The translations under genes and the position numbers were made by a program. Source: Irpex lacteus (lineage: Eukaryota > Basidiomycota > Agaricomycetes > Polyporales > Irpicaceae). From it: a stretch of 64,000 bases of DNA. Position 1 is the first letter of the stretch; every line of letters begins with the position of its first letter. The stretch spans positions 18,682-82,681 of the forward strand of contig MQVO02000066.1 of assembly GCA_001986395.2 (NCBI GenBank). The letters run 5' to 3'. The notes beneath the pieces were generated by a model. The model had not been told where the DNA came from. It worked only from the letters and a program-made list of their open reading frames with translations, and did no database searches. Below, piece by piece: positions 24,187-35,990 of the stretch.

Positions 24187-26286
24187 CTAAGTAGGCGGGG
24201 AGGGCGGGATGTCATAGGGGAAAAAGCCCTGCTTGAGAGCCTCCTCCGCGTTGAAAGTTAGATCAATGAGGGGTTTTCCCTCCTGTATAGCAGCCTTGTT
24301 TGCATCCCTAGCCTTCGAAATCGAAGGAACCGGCAGCTCAGCGCTAATGAGCATTGAGGCCTGCGTGAACCATACTATACTCCCTCTGCCTCCGTTCTTC
24401 ATACTGGACTCGCGAATCGGCATCAGATTTTCTTTTGTGGGCGGGCTTCCATCGGTGGTCACCATCAAAACATCTGAAGACGACTAGATGTTAAGCACGG
24501 AATTATCCAGAGGCCTTGGAAGCTGCTTACCGTTAATATCCACATTAAAATGGAGGAGTAAAGCACTAGGGTAAACCACAAACACCCCGGCTGGGATCTG
24601 TAAAATGACCCCGGCCTCCCAGAAGACAAGCCAAATCCTTTCATCGGCATTGGTGACCCCTACGGATTCCCATGAGCAGCGAGGTAGCGGAGGGGTCATG
24701 GCAGTGGATCTTACAGTTACCGTAGTAGTACACCATGACGACGCACACCAGGATCGCCCCGTTCTGCGAGTCGGTGTGCGGAATGCAGAACACATCGTTG
24801 ATCCCGTCCTCAAAAACCGGAGAATTTATACAAAAGTTGTGGAACAGCCCGAAGAGGCTGTCCTCTAGCCCGAACTTCTGCTTCCCGACATTCTGCGTGT
24901 CTTCCAACCTATCCCCAATCTTGGGGAAATGTCGGCGAACGAGGCTGCTTGCCATGCCGCTGAAAGTAAGTCAGCCAGCTGCAGCGGTCACCGATAGGAT
25001 ACTTGGACTCTTACCTGAAATATCTCATGGCGGGGCACTCGAATAATTTCTTTAGCGCTTCCGAGTTCTTGCCCTGCTTGTGCCAGCTACAAACGGCGGG
25101 CTCCTAGGAAACAGTTAGTAGAGTCATAGCGAAGATCTAGCCCACTTACTGCTTTAGACTGACGATCTGCCCCGGCGATACAGAACTTGTGCGATCCGCG
25201 TTTATTGTCAGCGCGGTCCTTGTCACTGACGACCGTGTTCTCGGCGAACTCCTGTATTGCGATCGCCAATGGCTCAAGAAGGTCCCTTTGCTCCAAAGTC
25301 CGCTTGGACCGATAGATAAACAACCGTCCTTCGGTATCCACTATTCTTGTAGCTTCCTGGCCCCTTAGCGCATAGTTAGCAGTGGCCTTGGCAGCAGGGA
25401 TAATTTGCTCACGAATCACGATAAGGTATGCGAGTGTAGCTGGAAAGTATCTGCATGAGAGGTTCGCTACGCTCAAGTAGCATCTTCGTCAGCTTTTCAC
25501 GTTCAGAGGGGTCAGCTCTCAGGCCTTGCCACCCAGGAGCGGTGATGGGTGCTTGTTCTATCGACCACTCAGCCGCTGAGTAGATTTCCGAAGTGCTGGG
25601 GGAGTAGCGGGAGATCCGATCCCTATACCTCCTTAGAGCCTTTTTCTGCTTCCAAGTTGAACTACTCAAAACATTAGTGGGTGGGACTACTCTAGCGATA
25701 GCCTAATGATACTGACGAATATTTGTCCATTATCTCCAGCTCTCGATCCAGTTGGTGCGGTGTCGGGCTTGGTGGCCGGCCGCTGCTGTCCCCCAAGGCT
25801 CCGGGCCTGGAGCCCGGCACATTTAGGACAAAGGAAGAGGATGAACGAGCGGGCATACCTATGATATTGGTAGTCGACTATAGCATGCGATGGCCCTGAC
25901 GATGGGGAAGCCTCCTGCAGCTGCTTGAATCTTGAGGGAGTAATGTTGTGCTGGCTTTGCTGGGCAAGCTGGAAGCGCTTCGCGTCGATGAGGGGGTCTT
26001 CACACTTCTGCATAGCATCTTGATGAAGGATACGCCGCGTAGCTTCGGTCAGCAGCGCAACTCCAGATCTAGCTGTGCACTGAGAATTAGCGGGAAACCT
26101 ACCTCCAGGTCAACAAGTGCGTGGTATATAAAGGAAGGGTGACTCACAGGTCATCCAGAGCCTGGATGATGGCTTCTTCGAGGACAGCATCGTTCGCAGC
26201 GGGCTGTGAACCGTGTTAGATGGGAAAATAAGAGCGGTGGTAGCACGTACCTCTACAGAGACAAGGGTGCTTTTGGTAGCCTCCAT
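24187..26286 (-). CDS. TET/JBP-type Fe(II)/2-oxoglutarate dioxygenase (cargo)
   Basis: Predicted DNA-base dioxygenase of the fungal transposon-linked TET/JBP family, whose members oxidise 5-methylpyrimidines. Ten exons (26251-26286, 26148-26203, 25859-26068, 25717-25806, 25501-25661, 25150-25439, 25015-25103, 24721-24959, 24531-24659, 24187-24473) sum to 1587 bp, an exact 528 aa. The double-stranded beta-helix core shows the iron-binding H372-T-D374, distal H427 in LLLHFNVD, and the 2OG-binding arginine R463 in GGRGSIVWF; all are present, so activity is plausible. The N-terminal half holds a charged region, then TLAYLIVIREQIIP and a GRLFIYRSK segment that I recall in basidiomycete relatives. 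Family assignment rests on the motif pattern; a divergent non-nucleic-acid 2OG oxygenase is the main alternative. Confidence 0.75.
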
Positions 26287-27444
26287 CCCAAGAACGCCCC
26301 GCTGACGATGAGTGCCCTATTGCACAGGTGCCTTTATACTGTTCTCTGAGTTGCTCGACGCTTCCATGGCTTCTTTATGCGGAGGAATTGTGAAGGCTCT
26401 GTGCTCCAAACTTGCTCCGCGAATGTCAAAAATCTAACAGTAAGAGCAAGCGAAGCATACCTGACTGAATCCTGCAGGATTCTCTCGCTAGATCTTCGCC
26501 CAGATGTAACACGCGTAAGGCAGTTCGAGCTTTGGATCCGTATGTGTATGCTCAGATGCCTTGGTCCCGAGTAGCGGCACAACCGTTCTCCTGACGTGAA
26601 TAAGGCTTTCGAAGGCATCAGGCCACGTCGTCCGGCGAATATGGAGGAGTTTCTCAATGAACAACATTGTCTTCCTCCTAAGTGTTCGGACCGCCTTGCG
26701 TATGGAGAGATACCAGCTTTCACCCCCTTTTCAACATCTTACTGAGTTCCATGCCCGTGGTTGTTTTGGATGCCAAAGGTGTATGAGATTGACTGAGTGC
26801 TGAGTAGAGGCTTGAAAAATGATACATATGCGCAGGATGCGCGCTGTCTACTTCATCGGGTAGCTCGGCCTATACCAAACTATGACTGGACCGGTAGAAG
26901 CCGCCCACAAAGAATGTGCCGGGGGCGTGTCGGCATAAGGTCGGGGTCGACGCGGATGGATGTGACCCCCACCGCCTTACACTCCTAGGCCATGAAGCAA
27001 GAAGGGATTCAAACGAGACAGTACTTCAGTATATTGATGGACATATATGCATATAGACAAGATAGGCGTAGACTTAAAATGGATTCTACAGAGCAGGCGC
27101 AAGGTAGGGATGAATGCTGGGTGCGGAACCGACACGTGTATTAGGTAAAGCGCAGCAATCCATCTTCTGAGAGGGTAAGAGCGAGTAGTGGAAAAGGTTA
27201 ACAAAGCGAAGGCAAACAAGAACGAAGTATGGTAATAGCAAAGTGGGCGACAGCAAGGGATGTAAAGAGCAGAGGAGAAGAGAAGCGAAGAAAGCACTAT
27301 AAAGCGAACACGAATGGAAGCGACGAGTAAGGGTTTCCTAGTGACCGGGCATTGTCAATGCTCATCTTCTTGAGCGGCCCAATGAAGAACTTGTCGGGAG
27401 AGAGCTTGTCAAGCTAAGCCTGGGTGCCAATCTACTTACTGAGG
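26287..27444. other. Intergenic, no gene recognised
   Basis: Purine-rich and AT-rich stretches with unconvincing open frames (minus 26334-26723 and 26977-27297). Probably holds the upstream region of the minus-strand TET/JBP gene and the 3' region of the next gene. Confidence 0.4.
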
Positions 27445-27940
27445 TTAGGCAAGGTAGGATAAATCCTGACTAGGGCTCACCAAGGGCTGCTTCTCATCGT
27501 TCTCCTTCTCCAAGAGCGAACCAACTTCACAATCCTCTTTAGCAGGAGGAGGGAAGTCCACTTTCTTGTCCGAGACAGTGAGCCGGGCAGACACCCTGCC
27601 CTTCATGCGCCGCGGGACCACGAAATGGAACTCCAGCTCACCGCCAGGTTTCAATAAACCAGAGCGTTCGGAACAGGCGATGCGAACAGGCTGTGAAAAT
27701 GCATGTATCAGTCGATGGAGGTCCAATATGCGGGAGACTGGAACTTACGATCGGTTCTTCGATCTCTCCTTTCTCCAGGTCGAGGAGGGGTTTCCGCTCA
27801 AACGTGACGGTGAGGCGAGCGACCTCCTCACCCATAAACATGTCCATAACCCAACGGAGAAGGCGAGGAATGAGAGGAAACGGCATGCTGGGGATCAGCG
27901 GGAGAAGTTTGTTGCCAACTTGCCACGTAGGCAGGCACAT
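27445..27940 (-). CDS. Small cargo protein of unknown function, 145 aa
   Basis: Two exons (27749-27940 and 27445-27690) joined by a standard GTAAGT...CACAG intron give 438 bp, a clean frame. The protein starts MCLPTWQVGNKLLPLIPS, contains a hydrophobic proline-bearing stretch, then beta-rich segments (VARLTVTFERK, GGELEFHFVVPRR, VSARLTVSDKK) and a charged C-terminal tail. It might be a beta-sandwich fold; no family recognised. Confidence 0.55.
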
Positions 27941-28203
27941 CGCGTTTTGAGTCTATTTGTCTGATCACGTGAAGAATTGACTCCCCGACTCCGCCTAAGC
28001 GCGAGAGTCCCGTCGGCGACTGTGCGCCGGCCTACTAAGCTTGAATGTGTGTTTTTGATGGTCGAGCGAAGCCTACTGCAGAAATGCGCGTCCCGCGGAC
28101 TCCGGCCGCTGGCGAGTTTCTATGGCAAACAGACAACAGCCAATGAAAAAGAATGTGCCATAATTGCGCCCACCTGTAAGCCACGTTCAATCAGCCGTCA
28201 CTT

Positions 28204-28268
28204 TGTCACGAACGCGTCCGTGACAGTATACCGCGTAACGGACGCGTCGCGTCGTGGCCTATAAAAGG
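28204..28268 (+). promoter_or_regulatory. Palindromic element plus TATA box (orphan promoter)
   Basis: A 22-bp near-perfect dyad centred on ACGCGT (28204-28225) is followed by TATAAAAGG at 28260-28268 and a pyrimidine-rich initiator-like run to about 28320. Any gene it drove is now cut off by the hairpin insertion starting at 28354. A similar arrangement of GTCACGG words, TATA and CT-rich run lies near 35250-35400. Confidence 0.5.
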
Positions 28269-28353
28269 ACTCTGCACAGGGCTCTCTCTTCCTCGTCACC
28301 CCACCACCACCACCTCTTCCACTCCGTTGGTTCTCAGTCCAATATACATTATA

Positions 28354-31300
28354 TATATGCAAACCAGGGGTCATAACTACCCTGATTCATGTGTCAGCCG
28401 ACGCCACCCGAATAACATATAGATTATATACAAACCAACGTATGATTTGTAGCATACTTTATTTGTAAATCAATATTACAAGCTGTATATGATTTGATAC
28501 AGTTCTGTCAGGTTATATACAAATCAATTGCAGTTAATGTGGCTTCTTGGATCTGTCATGAAGATGACTCTTGTATTTGTATCTCAGCTCATAGTCCAGC
28601 ATTGTTTTTCCTAAACTCCATGAATTCTGGCCTGTTTATATGTGAACCGGATTATATTGTTTGCACACTACATATGTAAACCAAAGTATATTGTACTCAC
28701 ACTATAAGTGTAGATTGAATCTATGAACAGTATATATATGTATATAGATAGTGTTACTGCAGTTGAAGATCTTTACCATCACGTTATATGATTAATTTAC
28801 CTATATATAATGTATGATGGAACTACATTCAAGAGTACACAAGTACTAATTCATCCTTGGCTTCTAATTACTGTGAACAGCAACAGAGCTGTTTTGCATA
28901 TAGTATGTGTGACGGACTTGCATATAATATATGTAACCGGTTTGCATACAAGTTAAGTCACTGGTTTATATACAACATGAGTGACTAATCTGCATATATC
29001 TGTAATTGGCATGAATAGAGTGTATAGAGCATGTCTGGGCAAATTTTGGAGCTTATCAGATGGTGGCTTGATATGGATCTTCATGGGGGTGCCTGAAAAT
29101 GTGGCCAGGCTGATCTAGGGTGAAGGGTGGGCCCTAATAACAATCAGAGACATTTATCCTAGCCCTATGTAGTGTACTGACAAGGATCAAAAGGAATTTT
29201 GATGATAGCTTCACTGGTGGGGGAGATATGACCCATGTGCTCCTCCTCCCCTCCCTCTCCCAAAAAAGCGCCTCCAGCAGCTTGCAGCTTTAATGAGGGG
29301 CTTTATCAAACATTCATAATTATATTTGAGTGTCTTTTACACGTCCTGATGTAGTTTTCAGGCCTCAATCACGTGTCTAGATAGAGATCTGCAGGGCTGT
29401 GCCTGACACTGTGGCCAGGCTGATCAGGGAGGAATGGATGGTCCAAATAATGATCTGGAGCCTGTTTTCTAATGTCCCATACCATATCTAGAGTATACAA
29501 AAGGAACTGGGACAATATCTTTACTGGTGGGCGAGATCTGGACCATGTGCTCCTCCTCCCCTGGACCCCTCCCAAAAGTCGCGCTATTGTAGGCGGATGA
29601 TTGATGGGGGGCCTTAGATATTTTAGGACATTGTTCCAGAGTATATAAGACACGTCTGTGCCATTTTTTGAATTCCCCAGAGCGTGTCTTCATATAGCAA
29701 TCAACTGGTCACATGACACTGTGGCCAGCTCTCTACAGGCAGGATGGGAGACTCTGGCAATGAACTGAGCTTCGGATATACGTTCCCCATATTCCCCTAA
29801 TATTATTCAGAAGGAATTTCGATGGTAGCTACTCTAGGGGTGGCTCAGTGAGGATGTCTTCCTCCTCCTCCTCCTCCCCTCCAAAAAGCGTCCTCCCATG
29901 GATCACACACTCAGGGGAGGGCCCAAATAACACTTGAACAATGTTACCTGACATATAGGGCATATGTGTGCCAGGTTTCAGGCTCCCCCTATCAATACTT
30001 CCTCCCCCATGCATTATACAGTGCAGAACACAGGGTTAGGTTACATATGTCACAGTCATGTACTTGGATGCATTGTCTCACTTGTGTCTCTGCCAGTGTA
30101 TATCAGTGCTGTGAACGCTCTAGGGTGGGTAATAATGATGGGGGAGGGCTGAAACCTGGCACACATATGCCCTATATGTCAGGTAACATTGTTCAAGTGT
30201 TATTTGGGCCCTCCCCTGAGTGTGTGATCCATGGGAGGACGCTTTTTGGAGGGGAGGAGGAGGAGGAGGAAGACATCCTCACTGAGCCACCCCTAGAGTA
30301 GCTACCATCGAAATTCCTTCTGAATAATATTAGGGGAATATGGGGAACGTATATCCGAAGCTCAGTTCATTGCCAGAGTCTCCCATCCTGCCTGTAGAGA
30401 GCTGGCCACAGTGTCATGTGACCAGTTGATTGCTATATGAAGACACGCTCTGGGGAATTCAAAAAATGGCACAGACGTGTCTTATATACTCTGGAACAAT
30501 GTCCTAAAATATCTAAGGCCCCCCATCAATCATCCGCCTACAATAGCGCGACTTTTGGGAGGGGTCCAGGGGAGGAGGAGCACATGGTCCAGATCTCGCC
30601 CACCAGTAAAGATATTGTCCCAGTTCCTTTTGTATACTCTAGATATGGTATGGGACATTAGAAAACAGGCTCCAGATCATTATTTGGACCATCCATTCCT
30701 CCCTGATCAGCCTGGCCACAGTGTCAGGCACAGCCCTGCAGATCTCTATCTAGACACGTGATTGAGGCCTGAAAACTACATCAGGACGTGTAAAAGACAC
30801 TCAAATATAATTATGAATGTTTGATAAAGCCCCTCATTAAAGCTGCAAGCTGCTGGAGGCGCTTTTTTGGGAGAGGGAGGGGAGGAGGAGCACATGGGTC
30901 ATATCTCCCCCACCAGTGAAGCTATCATCAAAATTCCTTTTGATCCTTGTCAGTACACTACATAGGGCTAGGATAAATGTCTCTGATTGTTATTAGGGCC
31001 CACCCTTCACCCTAGATCAGCCTGGCCACATTTTCAGGCACCCCCATGAAGATCCATATCAAGCCACCATCTGATAAGCTCCAAAATTTGCCCAGACATG
31101 CTCTATACACTCTATTCATGCCAATTACAGATATATGCAGATTAGTCACTCATGTTGTATATAAACCAGTGACTTAACTTGTATGCAAACCGGTTACATA
31201 TATTATATGCAAGTCCGTCACACATACTATATGCAAAACAGCTCTGTTGCTGTTCACAGTAATTAGAAGCCAAGGATGAATTAGTACTTGTGTACTCTTG

Positions 31301-31776
31301 AATGTAGTTCCATCATACATTATATATAGGTAAATTAATCATATAACGTGATGGTAAAGATCTTCAACTGCAGTAACACTATCTATATACATATATATAC
31401 TGTTCATAGATTCAATCTACACTTATAGTGTGAGTACAATATACTTTGGTTTACATATGTAGTGTGCAAACAATATAATCCGGTTCACATATAAACAGGC
31501 CAGAATTCATGGAGTTTAGGAAAAACAATGCTGGACTATGAGCTGAGATACAAATACAAGAGTCATCTTCATGACAGATCCAAGAAGCCACATTAACTGC
31601 AATTGATTTGTATATAACCTGACAGAACTGTATCAAATCATATACAGCTTGTAATATTGATTTACAAATAAAGTATGCTACAAATCATACGTTGGTTTGT
31701 ATATAATCTATATGTTATTCGGGTGGCGTCGGCTGACACATGAATCAGGGTAGTTATGACCCCTGGTTTGCATATA
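28354..31776. repeat. 3.4-kb hairpin (fold-back) insertion
   Basis: Two 1,626-bp arms (28354-29979 and 30151-31776) are reverse complements with no difference seen in the parts compared; every open frame of 60 codons or more lying within one arm recurs unchanged in the other. A 171-bp spacer separates them. The flanks carry the direct repeat CATTATA (28347-28353 and 31777-31783), a likely 7-bp target duplication. No transposase is encoded, so it is non-autonomous. It is nested inside the CACTA element. Superfamily is not assigned. Confidence 0.85.
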
Positions 31777-32022
31777 CATTATAGGATATTCGACTGATCC
31801 ATAAGCCACTCCAGCATAATTAGTTCTGTGGCGTGCTTGACGACCCCGGCGCCCATGGAGGCGGTTTGCTGAGAGGTCACCCTCTGTCCACGCTTTGCCA
31901 CTACTACTTTACCAGGTGCGTTCTATCTCAGTCCCAGGCTCCGGTTAGCAGCTTCCGGACGTTCACTGACCATTTGAGTGTGCGAGCGTGTGTGCGTTTT
32001 GTCCGTGAGTCTGAGTCTGAGT

Positions 32023-32062
32023 CTGTGAGCATGTGAGCGTGTGAGCGTGTGAGCGTGTGAGC
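32023..32062. repeat. GTGAGCGT microsatellite
   Basis: About four to five tandem copies of an 8-bp unit, preceded by several GAGTCT units. Confidence 0.8.
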
Positions 32063-32194
32063 GGGAATCCATGACCGATTGCCTTTTTAGGAAGACTTTG
32101 TCAATCTACGCCGGGCGTCCTAGCGAAACGTGGGCTTGAGGATGGCGCCCTCAGGCAATTCGTCCGGCTTTCGCTTTCGCTCACTACTGTTTGA

Positions 32195-32217
32195 GGGGGG
32201 GGGGGGGGGGGGGGGGG
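32195..32217. repeat. Poly-G tract of 23
   Basis: Uninterrupted run of 23 G. Its true length may differ because such runs are hard to sequence. Confidence 0.85.
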
Positions 32218-32251
32218 CTATACTTGTATATAATTTCTGATGTAGTATCTG

Positions 32252-35106
32252 TTATGTACTACCTACAATGTAATCTATCGCGAACCTTTCCGCATTCTCC
32301 ATGAATGCTCGCAATGTAGTCTTTCCCCGGTGCAGCTCTTTAACCCATTGTTTGTTTGTCTTAGGCCGCGCCAGTCCCAAACATATCTGTTTCACTCGTC
32401 GTTGGTACCAGTCTTCTGCCCGCTCTGTCCAATAGCCAGTATTATACCCTGAGCGTTCCCAAGTTGTCTGTATTGGCCACCAAGATACTATTGACGCCTG
32501 TGCGTCGGATTGAGCTTCGTGCTACATGTAAGCATTGAATTTAGATAGTTGGTACTAGCAGAATACGTACGCGTTAGTACTCGGTATACGCCCGAGATCA
32601 AGTGCAGTTGCTCCTCGGTAAGTTCTCCTTTCTCGTACAGTTGTTCCCCCACGTTCACGATCTCAACGTTCGCATTCAGCTCGTGTGGTCGATAGCTAAA
32701 CGCGGTGTCGTCGCCGTTTACTGCCTCGTGCGTTAGCCTCCATGCGATACCTCCCCTTTGCAGGGCCAACTTTCCCACAGCGGTCGCCAGAAGGTCATCC
32801 CGCTGTCTCTTGTACAACAGGTAGTCTTTCGACCCTATGTCTGATCCATGAGGTTTGACCCCTACGCCCATAGGTCGACCGTCGACGTATGATGTGGTGG
32901 GTGCGCGGACAGGACTGTTCGCGGTGGTGCGCCATAGTTGATGCACCCGACTGCCTCGCGCGACGGCTTCCCTAAGTAATTGATAGGGCGATATTGTTCC
33001 CTCGCCTCGAATCGCGTGCTGTAGGTCAAGGGCCGAGACGCCAACTGCCCATTCTGTTTCGCCTGCTGGTCCTTCTGATGCGCTTGTAAATGGACATACG
33101 ATGAACGATGCTCCTTCGCACGTGTTCAACCGTCGAACGTCGACTCCTCTCGGTGAACTGTCTTGTTTTGCACTGTGAGGATGGCTCGCGAAGGTATCTT
33201 GAGGCGGAAGGGTGCCGTCTGTGATAAGACGCGCGAACTTATTCAAAGCACGCACATCGCGTTCTGCCAAGGCGTGCTCTTCGATTATTTCACCGAACGT
33301 GAGCTGTATGTTGCTGATGCACGTCGGTATGTCATTGTCGTTGTCGTTCTCCTGCTCCGCTGTAGTTGGCGCCCTGAATCCATACCTTGCAGCTAGGATA
33401 GTTGCAAAGGTTTCCTTGGGCTTCAGTTCCTCGGTTGCAGCGTAGGCAGCATCGACGGCCAATAGAGTATCTAGAGACTGTAGCAGAGTCGCGTAAGACT
33501 CGAATGGACGGTCCCACAACGGGTCTCGCTCTGCTTTCGAGGGCGCTGGAGGAGGAGTACGTGATCGTCTTCTTTGCCCTGTGCCTTGTCTTTCTCGACG
33601 TACGGGCGATGATCCTCGAGTCCCTTGCTCTATTCTGCGCGTGATGCTTCCGTCGGCGTGCGATTCACGTTCTGCTTGCGTTTCCGCGTCGTCTTGAGAA
33701 GCCGTCCGATTGTCAACGTCGTACTCATGGCGAAACGCGTTGTAGCGTCGGTCCCCTGGCGCTGTGTTTGCCCAGAGCTGTTCCACGTGTCGCGGGTTCA
33801 CTAGGGAGCGGATGTTGACTTCGTCGTGAAGGGTCCATTGGTACACCGCGGGCGATCCTCCTGTGGGGACAGGTTGATCACGATGCTTTGTTTCTCTATA
33901 CTCCCTGGCCATTCGTTCATCTTCACTCTCTCTCGATCTCCACGCCCACTGCTCTTCTTGTGTTCTCGTCATGAATTCTTCGAACCTTTCTCCTTGTTTC
34001 TGCCGGTTGTTGAACCTGAAGCGTGAGAGCATCAGTGACGCGTGGCTGTGAACCACTTCTCGGAGCTGCACAAAGTCATACGCGTTCCCGCTGTTGACGA
34101 TTTGGAAAGCCGACCCTTGTATAGCACGTCTTCGAAAGATAATATATGTAGGGTGCTCTTTTTGTGTGACATTCATTCGCGATATCGTGTAGCTCGCATC
34201 TTCTGTCAACGGCCGCGCTCTATCCTCGTTGTCTAATCTCCACTCCGTGTCTGCCTTCATTTGAACCAAAAGGACCCAGCGATGATCTGGAATTACTGCC
34301 TTAGCGACTTCGAGGGTTGATGGGGGTAATTTCGGCAGGTCGTCTCGTCTGGTGTTCTGCCCGTCGAATACGAACCATAACGGTATGCTGTCGCCTGTTG
34401 CCAGTATGCCTTCGATAGTTTCGTGCCACGCGCACATTGAGTCGGGGTTGTATGCTCGCGTTATGTCGACGAAGCCCCCAATTCGGGGCACTTCGAAGTC
34501 CGCGATCCAGGAAACCCGGAAGGCGTTGCAGTACGCAAGCGGGAGCGCGTCTGGGCCTTCGCACAGCTCTTCCCAGGTTGCTCGCTTCCTCTTTTCTTCC
34601 TGGAACCGTAGACAGGAGATGAGTGCAAAGTGAAGGGTAAACGCACTCCGTGCTTCAGCTAGCGCTTTTAGCAGTTGCTGTTCACTGGGCCAGGGTTCCG
34701 CGTACCCAAACGCGGAGGGCGGAGGTGGAAATACAGTCTCTAAGTAGACTCCCCCTGCTCTATCCACCAATCGTCGTCGTAATTGAACAGTTACCAGCTC
34801 CAGTGCTTGCCACTGTGCTCGTTGCTCACTGACTAACTGGTGAGATGGCCGCCCTTCCTTCGCGATTTTCTCTGTCTTTGCAGCTAAAGGGTTCAAACAC
34901 CCGAAAAGAGGTCCATCGTATTCTGTCTGCTGGGGAACGAAAGCGACGTAGTAGAAATCGTCGTAGAGAAATCTGGGCCGCAATAGGCGTGCGATAGGTT
35001 TACTTGGGGAATTGATCGGTGGAGGGTGGGGCAAATAGTCTGCGTTTCTCGAGACGTACACCGTTCTCGTATTGGGCTTTCCAAAAACGTAGCATGTACT
35101 CGCCAT
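32252..35106 (-). CDS. Large cargo protein of unknown family, 931 aa
   Basis: Two exons (32581-35106 and 32252-32521) separated by a 59-bp intron give 932 codons including the stop. No domain is recognised. Visible features are a Tyr-rich N-terminus (MASTCYVFGKPNTRTVYVSR), a globular first half with IADFEVPRIGGFVDITRAY, a charged Arg-rich linker around residues 470-520 (a possible nuclear signal), and a C-terminal exon with WWPIQTTWERSGYNTGYW and TTLRAFMENAERFAIDYI. The very long uninterrupted exon is unlike the intron-rich cargo genes around it and suggests a different origin. Its position in the element and size make it a candidate element-maintenance protein, but that is speculation. Confidence 0.85.
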
Positions 35107-35249
35107 GACTACCAGTAATAATAAGCGTGATCAGCCTTTTTTTGATTGATTTATACTTTGCTATCCGTACCTATCAATTGCTGTATTGCACACCGCAGTG
35201 CTCTTCGTAGTCCTCACGTTAGTCCTCGCGCTCAAGTTAGCACAGTCCG

Positions 35250-35338
35250 TCACGGTTGCGCGTTTGTCACGGTCACCCATCACAGGTGACGTATCGCGGC
35301 CACTTTTGACGCTTACCTCGTGATCGCCTAATTATAAG
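35250..35338 (+). promoter_or_regulatory. Promoter-like cluster (GTCACGG repeats and TATA-like box)
   Basis: GTCCGTCACGG and GTCACGG recur within about 25 bp, with AATTATAAG near 35329-35338 followed by a CT-rich stretch. It mirrors the layout at 28204-28320 and lies upstream of the minus-strand 931-aa gene, so it could act either way. Confidence 0.35.
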
Positions 35339-35541
35339 ATTGCCCTTGTTGTCCGTCTCTTGTCCTCTCTTCCACCATCACTTACCCTTCACACTATGTT
35401 TTTCACTGCTGCCGCGGGCTTTTTCATTGTGCTACGACGCATGCGGGTCTGTCGTGGACGCGGCTCATGTTGAGTACGTAAAGGTACGTTTGTCGTTGTT
35501 CTACTTATGTGATGCGTTGCTTATTAGATTCTAGTCGCGTT

Positions 35542-35593
35542 CCTCTCTCCGAGCACGGGGCTGTTAGAATGGCCCTGTGTCTCTCGGAGAGAG
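35542..35593 (+). ncRNA. Strong hairpin, possible non-coding RNA
   Basis: CCTCTCTCCGAGCACGGGGC pairs with GCCCTGTGTCTCTCGGAGAG around a loop of about 10 nt, giving a stem of nearly 20 bp. It lies about 200 bp downstream of the TATA-like box. Function unknown. Confidence 0.35.
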
Positions 35594-35990
35594 TATGTGA
35601 TCCTCTGCCACGTAGCTATACACGCTAATGCTTTGCGCGTGCGTGGGTTATGATCCCCCTATTCCCTGAAGCCAAGGAGGGCATGCAGCCAGGGCTGGTT
35701 ATTGAGTAATAGCACCGCATCTCATGTACTTACGGGTTACGCGTCTTTGTCACCAATGCCAATTTTCTTTTCGCTATCTCTCCGGTGTGACTTCAGGGCA
35801 ACATCATTGTTCGCGGCGAGTCGACCACGCGTGTATGTGTTGGGCAGCTCCTAGAGGCTAGTGCCTCCCGTCCGAGTTCGCACTTAATGCATCACCTTTA
35901 CAGTAAAGATATACTTCAGTGCATTCCTACTCTATCAACACGACAATCGGAAAAGTGATTTGTTCAGCGATCCTACTTAGCCTCTTCCGC

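Larger units (their letters stand above)
31784..32251. other. Intergenic with simple repeats
   Basis: Contains the GTGAGCGT microsatellite and the poly-G run listed separately. An open frame at 31833-32036 runs into the repeat and is not supported as a gene; this may be the former transcribed region of the promoter at 28.2 kb. Confidence 0.4.
35107..35990. other. Intergenic region with promoter-like and hairpin structure
   Basis: Separates the 5' end of the 931-aa gene from the 3' end of the BTB gene. The plus strand shows GTCACGG words, an ATTATAAG box and a CT-rich run, but only tiny open frames downstream. Confidence 0.45.

Noticed and set aside
28494..31636. Identical open frames in mirror positions (for example 61 and 94 codons)
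   Set aside because: They are mirror images produced by the hairpin arms and show no family resemblance or splice structure; not genes.
33163..34832. Many plus-strand frames of 60-93 codons
   Set aside because: All are antisense shadows of the 931-aa minus-strand gene.
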